Source of the DNA: Nocardioides zeae
Lineage (GTDB): Bacteria > Actinomycetota > Actinomycetes > Propionibacteriales > Nocardioidaceae
Assembly (NCBI RefSeq): GCF_010686755.1
Contig: NZ_JAAGXA010000009.1
Span: 1-64,000 of the forward strand
DNA: 64,000 nt
Direction: 5' to 3'
Position 1 is the first letter of the stretch. The number at the start of each line of letters is the position of its first letter. Below the pieces are notes generated by a model. The model made no database searches and had not been told where the DNA came from. It saw nothing but the letters and a program-made list of their open reading frames with translations. Of this stretch, positions 23,894-35,377 are shown one piece after another. The position numbers and the translations under genes are program-made.

Positions 23894-24157
23894 TCACAGA
23901 TGGGAGTAGACGTCGTCGAGCGTCACGCCGCTCGCGAGCAGCATGACCTGCGCGTGGTAGAGCAGCTGGCTCACCTCGAGCGCCACCTGCTCCTTCGACT
24001 CGAAGCGCGCGGCCATCCAGACCTCGGCGGCCTCCTCGACCAGCTTCTTGCCGATGGCGTGCACGCCCGCGTCCAGCTCGGCGACCGTGCCGGAGCCGTC
24101 GGGACGCGTGCGGGCCTTGTCCTCGAGCTCGACCCAGAGCTCCTCGAACGTCTTCAC
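23894..24157 (-). CDS. hisE: Phosphoribosyl-ATP pyrophosphatase
   Basis: An 87-residue MazG-like all-alpha hydrolase removing pyrophosphate from phosphoribosyl-ATP, the second histidine step. [14 protein letters not shown] carries the metal-binding EExxE-type motif, and [14 protein letters not shown] follows. The start is GTG at 24157, eight bases after a TAGGCT box whose TAG is the ribH stop, so a separate leaderless transcript for hisEG is plausible even though the rib operon is just upstream. Confidence 0.95.
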   Translation of the reverse strand: MKTFEELWVELEDKARTRPDGSGTVAELDAGVHAIGKKLVEEAAEVWMAARFESKEQVALEVSQLLYHAQVMLLASGVTLDDVYSHL

Positions 24158-24168
24158 GGGCGCTCAGC

Positions 24169-26781
<2,613 letters not shown>

Positions 26782-26785
<4 letters not shown>

Positions 26786-27429
26786 GCCGGTCCGTCCTGC
26801 CCCTGGCGGGCCGCGATGCGGGCGAGGGCCTCGTCGGCGTAGCCGCCGACCACCAGCCGCTCCACGTGCTTGGCGATGACGTCGACCTCGAGGTTGACGG
26901 GCTCGCCGACCGCACGGAAGCCGAGGGTGGTGCGCGTGAGCGTCTCCGGGATGAGGCTGACGGTGAAGCTGCTCTCCCCCACCTCGACGAGCGTCAGGCT
27001 GATGCCGTCGACCGTGATCGAGCCCTTCTCGACGAGGAAGCGGGCCAGCTCGGCCGGGTAGCCGACCTCGACGACGGTCCAGTGCTCGCTCGGCCGGCGG
27101 TCGAGCACCCGTCCGACCCCGTCGACGTGCCCCTGCACGACGTGGCCGCCGAGGCGCTGGTCGGCCCGCACGGCGCGCTCCAGGTTGACCCGGTCGCCGG
27201 GCTTGCGCTCGCCGAGGGTGGTGCGGCGCAGCGACTCGGCCATGACGTCGGCGGTCCAGCGCGTGCCGTCGTGCTCCGTGATCGTCAGGCAGCAGCCGTC
27301 GACCGCGATCGAGTCGCCGAGGTGGGCGTCCTCGAGCACGACGCTCGTCTCCACGACGAGCCGGACGGCGTCGCCCTGGTCCTCGATCGCAGCGATCGAG
27401 CCGAGCTCCTCCACGATGCCGGTGAACAT
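26782..27429 (-). CDS. ribE: Riboflavin synthase alpha chain
   Basis: Dismutates two lumazine molecules to riboflavin. The 215-residue protein shows the two homologous barrels, each with its signature: [10 protein letters not shown] at the start and [13 protein letters not shown] in the middle, with [21 protein letters not shown] in the second half. ATG at 27429 precedes MFTGIVEE, the invariant family N-terminus; longer open frame upstream is rejected. It starts one base after ribD ends and overlaps ribM. Confidence 0.96.
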
Positions 27430-27430
27430 G

Positions 27431-28504
27431 TCAGGCCTCTCCTCCACGCGTGGCGGGCGGCCGGAGCACCAGCCGCACGTTGGTCTCGTCTCCCTCGCCG
27501 ACGACGCCGGCGTCGACGACGCGCAGGTGCAACGCATCGGCGATCGTCGTGATGCCCAGGTCGGCCACCGCGTTCCGGCCGGCGCCCAGCAGGAGGGGCG
27601 CGACGTAGACGACGACCTCGTCGACGTACCCGTCCGCCACGAACGCCGCCGCCAGCGTGGGACCGCCCTCGAGGAAGACGTGGCGCGCCTCCCGGGCGTG
27701 CAGCGTCTCGAGGGCCTCCCGCGGCGAGCGCGTCCGCAGGTGGAGCGTCTCCGCGTCGGGGCCGAGCACGCGGGCGTCGGCGGGCAGGTCGCGCTCCCCC
27801 ATGACCGCCCGGAGCGGCTGGACGGGAAGCGGCCGGTCGTCGGCGTCGCGCACGGTCAGCAGCGGGTCGTCGACCACGATCGTGCCCGTGCCCACGAGCA
27901 TGACGTCGCACTCCGCCCGGAGCCGGTGGGTGTCGCGGCGTGCGGCCGCGGAGCTGATCCAGCGGCTCGTGCCGTCGGCGGCGGCACTGCGTCCGTCGAG
28001 GGTGGTGGCGAACTTCCAGGTCACGAAGGGGCGCCCGTGGGTCACCGCGAAGGTCCAGGCCCGGTTGAGCCGCTCGCCCTCCTCGGCGAGCACCCCCGTC
28101 ACCACCTCGACCCCGGCCTCCCGCAGCGTGGTCGTGCCGCCCGCGGCGACCGGGTTGGGGTCGGCCTGCCCGACGACCACCCGCGCGACGCCGGCGTCCA
28201 GCAGCGCCTGCGCGCACGGACCGGTCCGACCGGTGTGGTTGCAGGGCTCGAGCGTGACGACGGCCGTCGCCCCGCGCACCTCGGCCCCGGCCGCGGCCGC
28301 GGCCGCCCGGGAGAGCGCGTCCACCTCGGCGTGCGGCGTACCGGCGCCCCGGTGGTAGCCCTCCGCCAGCACCGATCCGTCGGGGGCGAGGAGGACGCAG
28401 CCGACGCGGGGGTTGGGGCCGGGGACGCCGTGCACGCGCGCCAGCAGCAGCGCGCGCTCCATGGCGTCGCGCTCGGCGCTGCTCGTGCTGTCGGTGTGCG
28501 TCAT
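27431..28504 (-). CDS. ribD: Bifunctional diaminohydroxyphosphoribosylaminopyrimidine deaminase / reductase
   Basis: Second and third steps from GTP in riboflavin synthesis. The 357-residue protein has an N-terminal zinc cytidine-deaminase fold (PHAEVDAL and PCNHTGRTGPC ligands, about residues 10-130) and a C-terminal NADPH reductase domain (TWKFATTLDGRSAAADGTSRWIS, then FLEGGPTLAAAF). First gene of the rib operon; the start ATG at 28504 is 106 bases downstream of the end of the FMN riboswitch. Confidence 0.96.
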   Translation of the reverse strand: MTHTDSTSSAERDAMERALLLARVHGVPGPNPRVGCVLLAPDGSVLAEGYHRGAGTPHAEVDALSRAAAAAAGAEVRGATAVVTLEPCNHTGRTGPCAQALLDAGVARVVVGQADPNPVAAGGTTTLREAGVEVVTGVLAEEGERLNRAWTFAVTHGRPFVTWKFATTLDGRSAAADGTSRWISSAAARRDTHRLRAECDVMLVGTGTIVVDDPLLTVRDADDRPLPVQPLRAVMGERDLPADARVLGPDAETLHLRTRSPREALETLHAREARHVFLEGGPTLAAAFVADGYVDEVVVYVAPLLLGAGRNAVADLGITTIADALHLRVVDAGVVGEGDETNVRLVLRPPATRGGEA

Positions 28505-28609
28505 GCCCTGCTTCCCGGCTACGTCGCGGGCGCCGGGGCGCTGCGGGATGCTCGGGCGGGGCGGATCGCGACGTGCCGTCACGAGGGGCGGCACGAGGAC
28601 GACCGTCCT

Positions 28610-28735
28610 GCGTGCGCTTCCCTTCCGGACTCTGACCGTCGGTCCAGGAATTCCACCTGGTCAACCGCCCGCTGGCTGCGGACGGGTCGCGGACTCTCAC
28701 CGCCGGCTCGGAATTTCACCGACCCCAGTGCACGC
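28610..28735 (-). ncRNA. FMN riboswitch (RFN element)
   Basis: The minus strand carries the conserved RFN core in order: GGGGTCGGTGAAATTCCGAG, CCGGCGGTGAGAGTCCGCGA, GGTTGACCAGGTGGAATTCC, and GACGGTCAGAGTCCGGAAGG. A closing helix pairs GCGTGC (28730-28735) with GCACGC (28610-28615). It controls ribD-ribE-ribM-ribBA-ribH. The following 105 bases to ribD contain a 7-bp hairpin (28572-28595) but no U-run, so control may be translational or Rho-dependent. The remainder of the 28505-28822 gap shows nothing further. Confidence 0.96.
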
Positions 28736-28822
28736 GAGTTGGTCAACTCGTCTGGTGGGAATTGAAGCACACGGGTGCCGCTGTCGGCCGGGGTACCGGT
28801 CCGTGGACGCTCCCGGGCCGCC

Positions 28823-29485
28823 TCAGGCGCGGGCGGCGTCGCCCTTCTCCCGCAGGGCCGCGATCATCGCGTCGGGGTCGGCGGCGGAGTAGACCGCGCT
28901 GCCGGCGACGAACACGTCCGCGCCCGCCTCGGCGCACCGCTCGATGGTCTCCAGGGACACGCCGCCGTCGACCTGCAGCAGCGTCTGGAGACCGTGCCGC
29001 TCGACCATCGCGCGGGTCCGACGCAGCTTGGGCAGCACCATGTCGAGGAACTTCTGGCCGCCGAAGCCGGGCTCGACCGTCATGAGGAGCAGCATGTCGA
29101 GCTCGGGCAGCAGGTCCTCGTAGGGCTCCACCGGGGTCGCCGGGCGGAGCGCCATGCTCGCGCGGCCGCCCGCGGCCCGGATCTCCCGCGCGAGCCGCAC
29201 CGGGGCGCGGGCCGCCTCCACGTGGAAGGTCACCGAGGCGCACCCCGCCTCGACGTACGTCGGGGCGTGGCGGTCGGGGTCCTCGATCATGAGGTGCGCA
29301 TCGAGCGGGATGTTGGTGGAGCGCGCGAGCGCCTCCACCATCGTCGGCCCGAAGGTCAGGTTGGGGACGAAGTGGTTGTCCATGACGTCGACGTGGACCA
29401 TGTCCGCGCTCGGGATGCGCGCCACCTCCGCCCCGAGGTTCGCGAAGTCGGCGTTGAGGATGCTCGGCGTGATCTGGATGCCCAC
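28823..29485 (-). CDS. rpe: Ribulose-phosphate 3-epimerase
   Basis: Interconverts ribulose 5-phosphate and xylulose 5-phosphate in the pentose phosphate pathway. A 220-residue TIM barrel with [31 protein letters not shown] (metal and catalytic Asp), DAHLMIEDP and the phosphate-binding end [12 protein letters not shown] start at 29485 is 8 bases after TAGGAT, whose TAG is the stop codon of the upstream polymerase gene. It lies between the rib operon and the repair block, and supplies the pentose branch that feeds riboflavin synthesis. Confidence 0.95.
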   Translation of the reverse strand: MGIQITPSILNADFANLGAEVARIPSADMVHVDVMDNHFVPNLTFGPTMVEALARSTNIPLDAHLMIEDPDRHAPTYVEAGCASVTFHVEAARAPVRLAREIRAAGGRASMALRPATPVEPYEDLLPELDMLLLMTVEPGFGGQKFLDMVLPKLRRTRAMVERHGLQTLLQVDGGVSLETIERCAEAGADVFVAGSAVYSAADPDAMIAALREKGDAARA

Positions 29486-29493
29486 GGGCGGCG

Positions 29494-29499
29494 ATCCTA
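29494..29499 (-). promoter_or_regulatory. Candidate rpe -10 box, fused to upstream stop
   Basis: TAGGAT on the minus strand, 8 bases before the rpe GTG; the TAG (29497-29499) ends the LigD-type polymerase gene. Confidence 0.45.
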
Positions 29500-30480
29500 G
29501 GTGGTGGGCTCCTGCGGTCCGTCCTCCGGATGCTCGTCCGGCTGGTCCCGCTCGTCGCGCTCCGCCCACGCCAGCAACGGCGCGATGTCGAGGACGTGCT
29601 CGTCGGCGTGCAGGCCGGCGTGGAGGTCGCCGAGCTCGGCGTACCGCGCCGGGACGGTGAACATCGTCAGGTCCCGCGGGTCGGCGTCGTCGACCTCGTC
29701 CCAGCGGATCGGGGTGGAGACGCGGGCGTCGGGCAGGCCGCGGAGCGAGTAGGCGCTCGCGATCGTGTGGTCGCGGGCGTTCTGGTTGTAGTCGACGAAG
29801 ACCGCGGCGGGGTCGCGGTCCTTGCGCCACCAGGCCGTGGTCACCAGGTCGGGGGCCCGTCGCTCGACCTCGCGGGCGAAGGCGCGCGCCGCGCGGCGCA
29901 CGTCGCCGTGACCGTGCTCGGCAGCGATGCGGACGTAGACGTGGAGGCCCTTGCTGCCGCTGGTCTTGGGGTAGCCGACGGCACCGAGCTCGTCGAGCAC
30001 CTCGTGGGCGACGTGGGCCACGCGCCGGATCGTCGCGTAGTCGCAGTCGGGACCCGGGTCGAGGTCGATGCGCCACTCGTCGGGCTGCTCGACGGCGCCG
30101 CGCCGGCTGTTCCAGGGGTGGAACTCCACGGTCGACATCTGGACCGCCCAGATGACGGCGGCCGGTTCGGTCACGCAGAGCTCGTCGGCCGTGCGCCCCC
30201 AGCGCGGGAAGAACAGCTCGACCGTCTCGACCCAGTCGGGGGCTCCCGCGGGGAGGCGCTTCTGGTGGACCTTGTCACCGGCGAGGCCCTTGGGGAAGCG
30301 GTGGAGCATGCACGGCCGCTCGTGGAGCGCACCGGTGATCCCGTCGGCGACGGCGAGGTAGTACTCGACGACGTCCAGCTTCGTCGCGCCGGACTCCGGG
30401 AAGTAGACCCGGTCGGGGTTGGAGATCCGGACGACGCGGTCCTCGACCTCGATCTCGACGGCGGGTGGCTTCGACGGCAC
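29497..30480 (-). CDS. Stand-alone LigD-type DNA polymerase/primase
   Basis: A 327-residue archaeo-eukaryotic primase-fold enzyme like the polymerase domain of LigD. Seen: [21 protein letters not shown] near the N-terminus, EFHPW, the catalytic DLDP with D139 and D141, and SGSKGLH at 174-180. It can add ribo- or deoxynucleotides and fill gaps at break ends in bacterial NHEJ. No ligase or phosphoesterase domain is fused and no Ku gene is in the window, so partners are elsewhere. GTG start at 30480 lies six bases after TAGGGT. It borders the Pnkp-Hen1 block. Confidence 0.88.
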   Translation of the reverse strand: MPSKPPAVEIEVEDRVVRISNPDRVYFPESGATKLDVVEYYLAVADGITGALHERPCMLHRFPKGLAGDKVHQKRLPAGAPDWVETVELFFPRWGRTADELCVTEPAAVIWAVQMSTVEFHPWNSRRGAVEQPDEWRIDLDPGPDCDYATIRRVAHVAHEVLDELGAVGYPKTSGSKGLHVYVRIAAEHGHGDVRRAARAFAREVERRAPDLVTTAWWRKDRDPAAVFVDYNQNARDHTIASAYSLRGLPDARVSTPIRWDEVDDADPRDLTMFTVPARYAELGDLHAGLHADEHVLDIAPLLAWAERDERDQPDEHPEDGPQEPTT

Positions 30481-30486
30481 GGGTCC

Positions 30487-30492
30487 ACCCTA
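30487..30492 (-). promoter_or_regulatory. -10 box of the LigD-type polymerase gene (leaderless)
   Basis: TAGGGT on the minus strand, exactly 6 bases before the GTG start at 30480. Confidence 0.5.
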
Positions 30493-30562
30493 GTGACGGA
30501 CCTCGCGGGAGCACCCACGGTCGGCACTTGCCAAACGTACGGGAGTCGCCGACCATTCGGCT

Positions 30563-31186
30563 ATGGCCGACGATTCGATGCCCCGCTCCCCCGACTACGA
30601 CCTCGCCGACGAGCTCGCCGTCGAGCGCCCGGAGCAGTACCGCGCCCTGTTCGAGGACACCCGCGCGCGCATCGTGACCCTGCTGCTCGACCGGGCCGCG
30701 ACGACGACGGAGCTCGCGGAGGTCCTCGGCAAGCCCAAGGGCACCGTCGGGCACCACCTCAAGGTCCTCGAGGACGCCGGGCTGGTCCGGGTCGTGCGCA
30801 CGGAGCGGGTCCGGGCGCTGGAGGCGCGCTACTACGGACGCACGGCGCGGGTGTTCTGGTACGACCACGTCGCCGAGGCCCGCGGCGAGGCCGCCCGCAC
30901 CCTGACCCGAGCCGCGCAGCAGGCCGCGGGGACCGACGAGGTGGCCGCCCGGGAGGCGGGCATGCAGCCGCCCTTCGCCTACCTGCGCCAGGCGCGCATC
31001 CCCGCCGAGCGCGCCCACGCCTGGCACGACCGGCTGGCGGCGCTCATCGACGAGTTCCTCGCCGAGCCCACCGAGGGCGACGTGACCTACGCGCTCGTCG
31101 TCGGCCTCCACCCGGCGCCCGGCCTGCGGCCGGAGCCGTCGGAGCCGTCGGGTCCGTCGGGACCGGTGACGGAGGACCCGGCGTGA
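30563..31186 (+). CDS. ArsR-like winged-helix regulator
   Basis: A 207-residue protein with an N-terminal winged helix (RARIVTLLLDRAATTTELAEVL, GTVGHHLKVLEDAGLVRVV) of the ArsR/HTH_20 type and a C-terminal ligand or dimer region; the last 20 residues are repetitive Ser/Pro/Gly (PSEPSGPSG). No metal-binding cysteines are seen, so it is not a classical arsenic sensor. It overlaps the MFS exporter start (GTGA), so it likely controls its own operon. TTGCCA, 17-18 bp, GACCAT and 6 bases precede the ATG, a possible leaderless promoter. Ligand unknown. Confidence 0.8.
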   Translation: MADDSMPRSPDYDLADELAVERPEQYRALFEDTRARIVTLLLDRAATTTELAEVLGKPKGTVGHHLKVLEDAGLVRVVRTERVRALEARYYGRTARVFWYDHVAEARGEAARTLTRAAQQAAGTDEVAAREAGMQPPFAYLRQARIPAERAHAWHDRLAALIDEFLAEPTEGDVTYALVVGLHPAPGLRPEPSEPSGPSGPVTEDPA

Positions 31187-32580
31187 GCGAGGACGTGCTC
31201 GCCGCGCCGCCGACGGCGTCCACGGCGCTGGGGCCGCGGTTCCGCCGCTTCCTCGTCTCCGCGGCGGCCGCGAACCTCGGGGACGGGCTCATGACGGTCG
31301 CGCTCATGTGGCTGGCGTCGTCCCTCACGCGCGAGCCGGCGGCGATCGCGCTGATCGGCCTGGCGAACCGGCTGCCGTGGCTGCTGCTGAGCCTGCCCGC
31401 CGGCGTCATCGTGGACCGCGTCGACCGTCGACGGCTGATCGTGGCCATGGACGTCGTCCGGTGCGCCACGGTGCTCGTGCTCGGAGTCGTGGTGGTGGCG
31501 GTGCAGTCCGACCTGCCGTCCCCCGCCGAGCTCACCGCCGGCGCCGCAGCACCCCCGGCCGCGAGCCTGCTCATCGCGATGCTGGCGCTCGCCTCGCTCG
31601 TGCTCGGGTGCGCCGAGGTGCTGCGGGACAACGCGGCCCAGACCCTCCTGCCCGCGCTGGTCGGGCGGCCCCAGCTCGAGAAGGCCAACGCCCGGCTGTG
31701 GAGCGCCGAGATCAGCGCGAACCAGTTCGTCGGCCCGCCGCTCGGCGGCGTGCTCGTCGGGATCGCGGTGGCCCTGCCGTTCCTGCTCAACGCCGGGCTG
31801 CTCGGCCTCAGCGCCGTGCTGCTGCTCGGCATGAGCGGGGCCTACCGGGCGCGGCCGGCCGCGGCGTCCGACCCTGCGGACGCTCCGTCCGGCGAATCGG
31901 CCGTGACGGCCTCGCTCCCGGCCGCCCGGTCGTGGCGGGCCGACCTCGCCGAGGGCATCACGTGGCTGTGGCGCCACCGCCTGCTCCGCACGCTCGCGCT
32001 GATGCTGGGCGTGATGAACCTCATGGGTGCTGCGGCCTTCGCCACCGTCGTGCTGTTCGTGCAGGAGGTGCTCGGCGTGCTCGACGGCTGGGCGTTCGGC
32101 CTCGTGCTCACCGGGTCGGCGATCGGGTCGGTCGTGGCCGGCCTGGTCAGCGAGCGCATCGTGCGACGCCTCTCCCCCGGACCGACCCTGCTGCTCGCCG
32201 TCGCCGGCATGGGCCTCGGCCTCGCGGCCGCCGGACTGTCGTCGTCGCCGTGGCTCTTCTGGAGCATCGAGCTGGCCACCGGCCTCACGGTCGTGCTCTG
32301 GAACGTGGTCACCGTGTCGCTGCGCCAGCGCATCATCCCCGACCACCTGCTGGGCCGCGTGAACGCGGCCTACCGGTTCTTCGGCTGGGGGATGATGGCG
32401 CTCGGCGCTCCCCTCGGCGCCCTCGTCGTCCACCTCCTCGAGCCCGGGCTCGGTCGCGAGACGGCGTTGCGCGCGCCGTACCTGTTGGGGGCGGCGGCGT
32501 ACCTCGTCATGGTGCCCGTCGTGCTCACGCGGCTGCGGACGGTGCACCTGCGAGCGGCCGAGGAGACAGCAGCGACGTGA
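31183..32580 (+). CDS. MFS transporter (MFS_3-type exporter)
   Basis: A 465-residue membrane protein with about twelve hydrophobic segments. ANLGDGLMTVALMWLASSL and LPWLLLSLPAGVIVDRVDRRRLI (motif A after TM2) place it in the macrolide-efflux-like MFS_3 group; a long loop near 225-255 divides the halves, and RIIPDHLLGRVNAAYRFFGWG is the typical late loop. It probably exports a drug or metabolite. GTG start overlaps the regulator stop. Substrate unknown. Convergent with the Pnkp gene. Confidence 0.85.
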   Translation: MSEDVLAAPPTASTALGPRFRRFLVSAAAANLGDGLMTVALMWLASSLTREPAAIALIGLANRLPWLLLSLPAGVIVDRVDRRRLIVAMDVVRCATVLVLGVVVVAVQSDLPSPAELTAGAAAPPAASLLIAMLALASLVLGCAEVLRDNAAQTLLPALVGRPQLEKANARLWSAEISANQFVGPPLGGVLVGIAVALPFLLNAGLLGLSAVLLLGMSGAYRARPAAASDPADAPSGESAVTASLPAARSWRADLAEGITWLWRHRLLRTLALMLGVMNLMGAAAFATVVLFVQEVLGVLDGWAFGLVLTGSAIGSVVAGLVSERIVRRLSPGPTLLLAVAGMGLGLAAAGLSSSPWLFWSIELATGLTVVLWNVVTVSLRQRIIPDHLLGRVNAAYRFFGWGMMALGAPLGALVVHLLEPGLGRETALRAPYLLGAAAYLVMVPVVLTRLRTVHLRAAEETAAT

Positions 32581-32618
32581 CGGGCCGGCGCCCCTGGAGT
32601 CCCGACCAGGTCTCCGGA

Positions 32619-32780
32619 GGCTTGGACAGATCCGGCACCGGTGCCGCCACCACGCGCGGCCGACGACGTGGCGTGACGCCGCGATCGGGACTGCGACGCC
32701 CCCGCACGTCCGCATGGCGGGACGTGCGTGCTCGACGACCCCGCGGTTCGTGCGGCGCGCGTGCCGGATCTGTCCAAGCC
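32619..32780. repeat. 122-bp spacer enclosed by a perfect 20-bp inverted repeat
   Basis: GGCTTGGACAGATCCGGCAC at 32619-32638 recurs as its exact reverse complement at 32761-32780. A smaller 9-bp inverted repeat (CGCACGTCC, 32703-32711 with 32720-32728) lies inside. The element sits between convergent MFS and Pnkp genes and carries no ORF that looks real. It resembles a small non-autonomous mobile element; no clear target duplication is visible. A structured terminator is the alternative. Confidence 0.7.
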
Positions 32781-32821
32781 CCAGGAGCACCTCCGACCTG
32801 CCGACAGGGCTGCGCCCGCCC

Positions 32822-35377
32822 TCAGAGCCGCGGGTCCACCGGCTCCGACTCGAGCGCCAGCACGGCGAACACGCGCTGGTGCACCTCCCACAGCGGGTCG
32901 CCCGCGACGAACCGGGCGAGGGCGTCGAGGCCGAGGCCGTGCTCCTTCAGTGCCAGGTCGCGCTTGCGTCCCAGGTGCCGGTTGCGGAGCACGTCGAGCG
33001 CGTCGAGGTAGTCGGGGCCGTAGATGATGCGGAGGTACTCCCGCCCGCGCACCTTCACCCCCGGCTGCACGCGTCGGCCGTCGCCCGGCACCGGGACGTC
33101 GTCGGCCGGCTTCACCACCATGCCCTCGCCGCCGGCCGCCGTGAGGTCGAGCCACCACTGCGCCGCGGCGCCCCGCGCACCGGCGTCCGCCAGGTCCACG
33201 AAGCGGTGCCGGGTGGGCGTCACGAGGGGGTGGCCGTGGATCGCCGCGACCTGCTCGAGGTGCCAGCGGTGCGACCGCGTCGCGGCGTACGCCTCCCCCT
33301 CGCCGGCCAGCACGGCGAACGGCGCCACGGTGACCCCGTCGAGCCCGTCGGTGGGCCGCACGTAGCTGCGGTAGGCGTCGCGGAAGGCCGCGGCGGCGTG
33401 GGTACGACGCCGGGTCCGGTCCGCGAGGGCCGTCAGCGCCGGTGCGTCGAGGCCCCGGGCCAACGCGGCGTCGAGCACCTCCTGCGCCGCGGGGAGGGCG
33501 ACGGAGGCAGCGGCGCCGACGGCGGCGTACTGCTCCCGGATCAGCTCGCCCGCCTTCGCCGACCACGGCAGCAGCTCGGCGTCGAGGACGATCCAGTCGG
33601 TGTCGAGCCGCTCGAAGAGGGGTGCCGCAGCCTCGGTGAGGGAGGCGACGAGGCGCCGTCCGAGGTCGCCGGGGAAGAAGGCGCGCCCCGTGCGCGTCAC
33701 CACCTGTCCCGTCGAGCCGTCGGTGACGCCGAAGCGCCGCTCCGCCGTGGCCGCGTCCCGCGCCAGGACCGCGACGGCCCGCGACCCCATGTGCTTCTCC
33801 TCGCAGACGACCGTCGTGATGCCGGCGCACGCGTACTCCTCGAACGCCTCGTCGGGGTGCTCCAGGTAGCCGTCCCGGCTCGACGTCGCCACGGGCGCCA
33901 TCGTGGGCGGCAGGTGCACCAGCCAGCGCGGGTCGACGGCGAAGCGGCTCATCACCTCGAGGGCGGCAGCCGCGTTCTCCTCCGGCACCTTCACGCGCGG
34001 CCCGAACGTGGTGTCGAGCCACCGGGTGCCGAGCACGTCGGCGGCAGCCAGTGCGCCGGGCTCACGCTCCGGGACCATCGGGGCGAGGGGGCGCGCAGGG
34101 GCGTACCACTCCCGCTCCGCCGGTACGTCGACGAGCTCGCGCTCGGGGTAGCGCAGCGCCGTGAGGGCGCCGCCGAAGACCACCCCCGTGTCGAGGCAGA
34201 TCGTGCCGTTGACCCACTCCGCCGTCGGGACGGGCGTGTGGCCGTAGACGACCGTCGCACTGCCGCGGTAGTCCTGCGCCCACGGGTAGCGCACCGGCAG
34301 GCCGAACTCGTCGGTCTCGCCGGTGGTGTCGCCGTAGAGGGCGAACGCGCGGACGCGGCGCGAGGACCGGCCGTGGTAGGCCTCCTTGAGACCGGCGTGG
34401 GCGACCACCAGGCGGCCCTCGTCGAGCACGTAGTGCGCCACCAGCCCGTCCATGAACGCCGTCATCCGCTCCCGGAACTCCTCGGGCTCCTCCGCGAGCT
34501 GGGCGAGCGACTCCTCGAGGCCGTGCGCCACCTTCACCTGGCGGCCCCGGAGCGCACGGACGAGCTTGTCCTCGTGGTTGCCCGCGACGCACAGCGCCGT
34601 GCCCGCCGCGACCATGCCCGACACGAGGCGCAGCACGCCCGGGGTGTCGGGGCCGCGGTCGACGAGGTCGCCGACGAAGACCGCGGTGCGACCCTCGGGG
34701 TGGCGGGCGCCGACTGCGCGGCCGGCGTCGTCGCGCTCGAGCTCCCAGCCAAGTCGCTCCAGCAGCGTGCGCAGCTCGGAGGCGCAGCCGTGGACGTCGC
34801 CGACGATGTCGAACGGCCCGGTCAGCTCGCGCCGGTCGTTCCACGAGCGCTCGCGGACGACGGTGGCCGCCTCCACCTCCTCGACCCCGTCGAGGACGTG
34901 GACGCGACGGAACCCCTCGCGACGCAGCCCGCGCAGCGAGCGCCGCAGGTCGCGGTCGTGCCGCTCCACGATGCGCTCGACCGGGGTGCGTCCGAAGGTC
35001 CGGCCACTGGCCCGGTGCCGGTCGACGGCCACCCGGGCCGGGACCTTGAGCACGATCGCATCGACCAGCAGGTCGTGGCCGCGCGCCAACGCGACCAGCT
35101 GGGCGCGGGCGTCGGGCTGCACGTTGGTGGCGTCCACGACCGTGAGGAGTCCCCGACGCAGGCGGATGCCGACGAGGTGCTGCAGGAGGTCGAAGGCGTC
35201 GGGGGTCGCTGACTGGTCCTCGGCGTCGTCGGCGACGAGGGCACGGCAGGTGTCGGAGGAGACGACCTCGGTCGGCGTGAAGTGCCGGGCCGCGAAGGTC
35301 GACTTGCCGCTGCCGGAGACGCCGACGAGCAGGACGAGCCCGGCAGCCGGCACGCCGAGGGGACGGGACTCAGCCAC
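32822..35377 (-). CDS. pnkp: RNA repair polynucleotide kinase-phosphatase-ligase (Pnkp)
   Basis: An 851-residue, three-domain enzyme. The N-terminal kinase has Walker A GVSGSGKS (19-26); the middle metallophosphatase has GDVHG (193-197), GDLVDRG (236-242), GNHE (266-269) and YGHTPVP; the C-terminal adenylyltransferase has the ligase lysine K528 in EEKHMGSR. In Clostridium thermocellum, Pnkp and Hen1 together heal and seal broken tRNA-like RNA. The GTG at 35377 is chosen because it gives the usual short lead before the P-loop and overlaps the hen1 stop; an upstream in-frame start at 35407 would add ten residues. All key motifs are intact. Confidence 0.95.
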   Translation of the reverse strand: MAESRPLGVPAAGLVLLVGVSGSGKSTFAARHFTPTEVVSSDTCRALVADDAEDQSATPDAFDLLQHLVGIRLRRGLLTVVDATNVQPDARAQLVALARGHDLLVDAIVLKVPARVAVDRHRASGRTFGRTPVERIVERHDRDLRRSLRGLRREGFRRVHVLDGVEEVEAATVVRERSWNDRRELTGPFDIVGDVHGCASELRTLLERLGWELERDDAGRAVGARHPEGRTAVFVGDLVDRGPDTPGVLRLVSGMVAAGTALCVAGNHEDKLVRALRGRQVKVAHGLEESLAQLAEEPEEFRERMTAFMDGLVAHYVLDEGRLVVAHAGLKEAYHGRSSRRVRAFALYGDTTGETDEFGLPVRYPWAQDYRGSATVVYGHTPVPTAEWVNGTICLDTGVVFGGALTALRYPERELVDVPAEREWYAPARPLAPMVPEREPGALAAADVLGTRWLDTTFGPRVKVPEENAAAALEVMSRFAVDPRWLVHLPPTMAPVATSSRDGYLEHPDEAFEEYACAGITTVVCEEKHMGSRAVAVLARDAATAERRFGVTDGSTGQVVTRTGRAFFPGDLGRRLVASLTEAAAPLFERLDTDWIVLDAELLPWSAKAGELIREQYAAVGAAASVALPAAQEVLDAALARGLDAPALTALADRTRRRTHAAAAFRDAYRSYVRPTDGLDGVTVAPFAVLAGEGEAYAATRSHRWHLEQVAAIHGHPLVTPTRHRFVDLADAGARGAAAQWWLDLTAAGGEGMVVKPADDVPVPGDGRRVQPGVKVRGREYLRIIYGPDYLDALDVLRNRHLGRKRDLALKEHGLGLDALARFVAGDPLWEVHQRVFAVLALESEPVDPRL

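Noticed and set aside
29530-31182. N-terminal extension of the MFS gene through the regulator and polymerase regions
   Set aside because: The MFS protein begins at the GTG at 31183, overlapping the regulator stop; the upstream residues are antisense to the polymerase and out of frame with the regulator.
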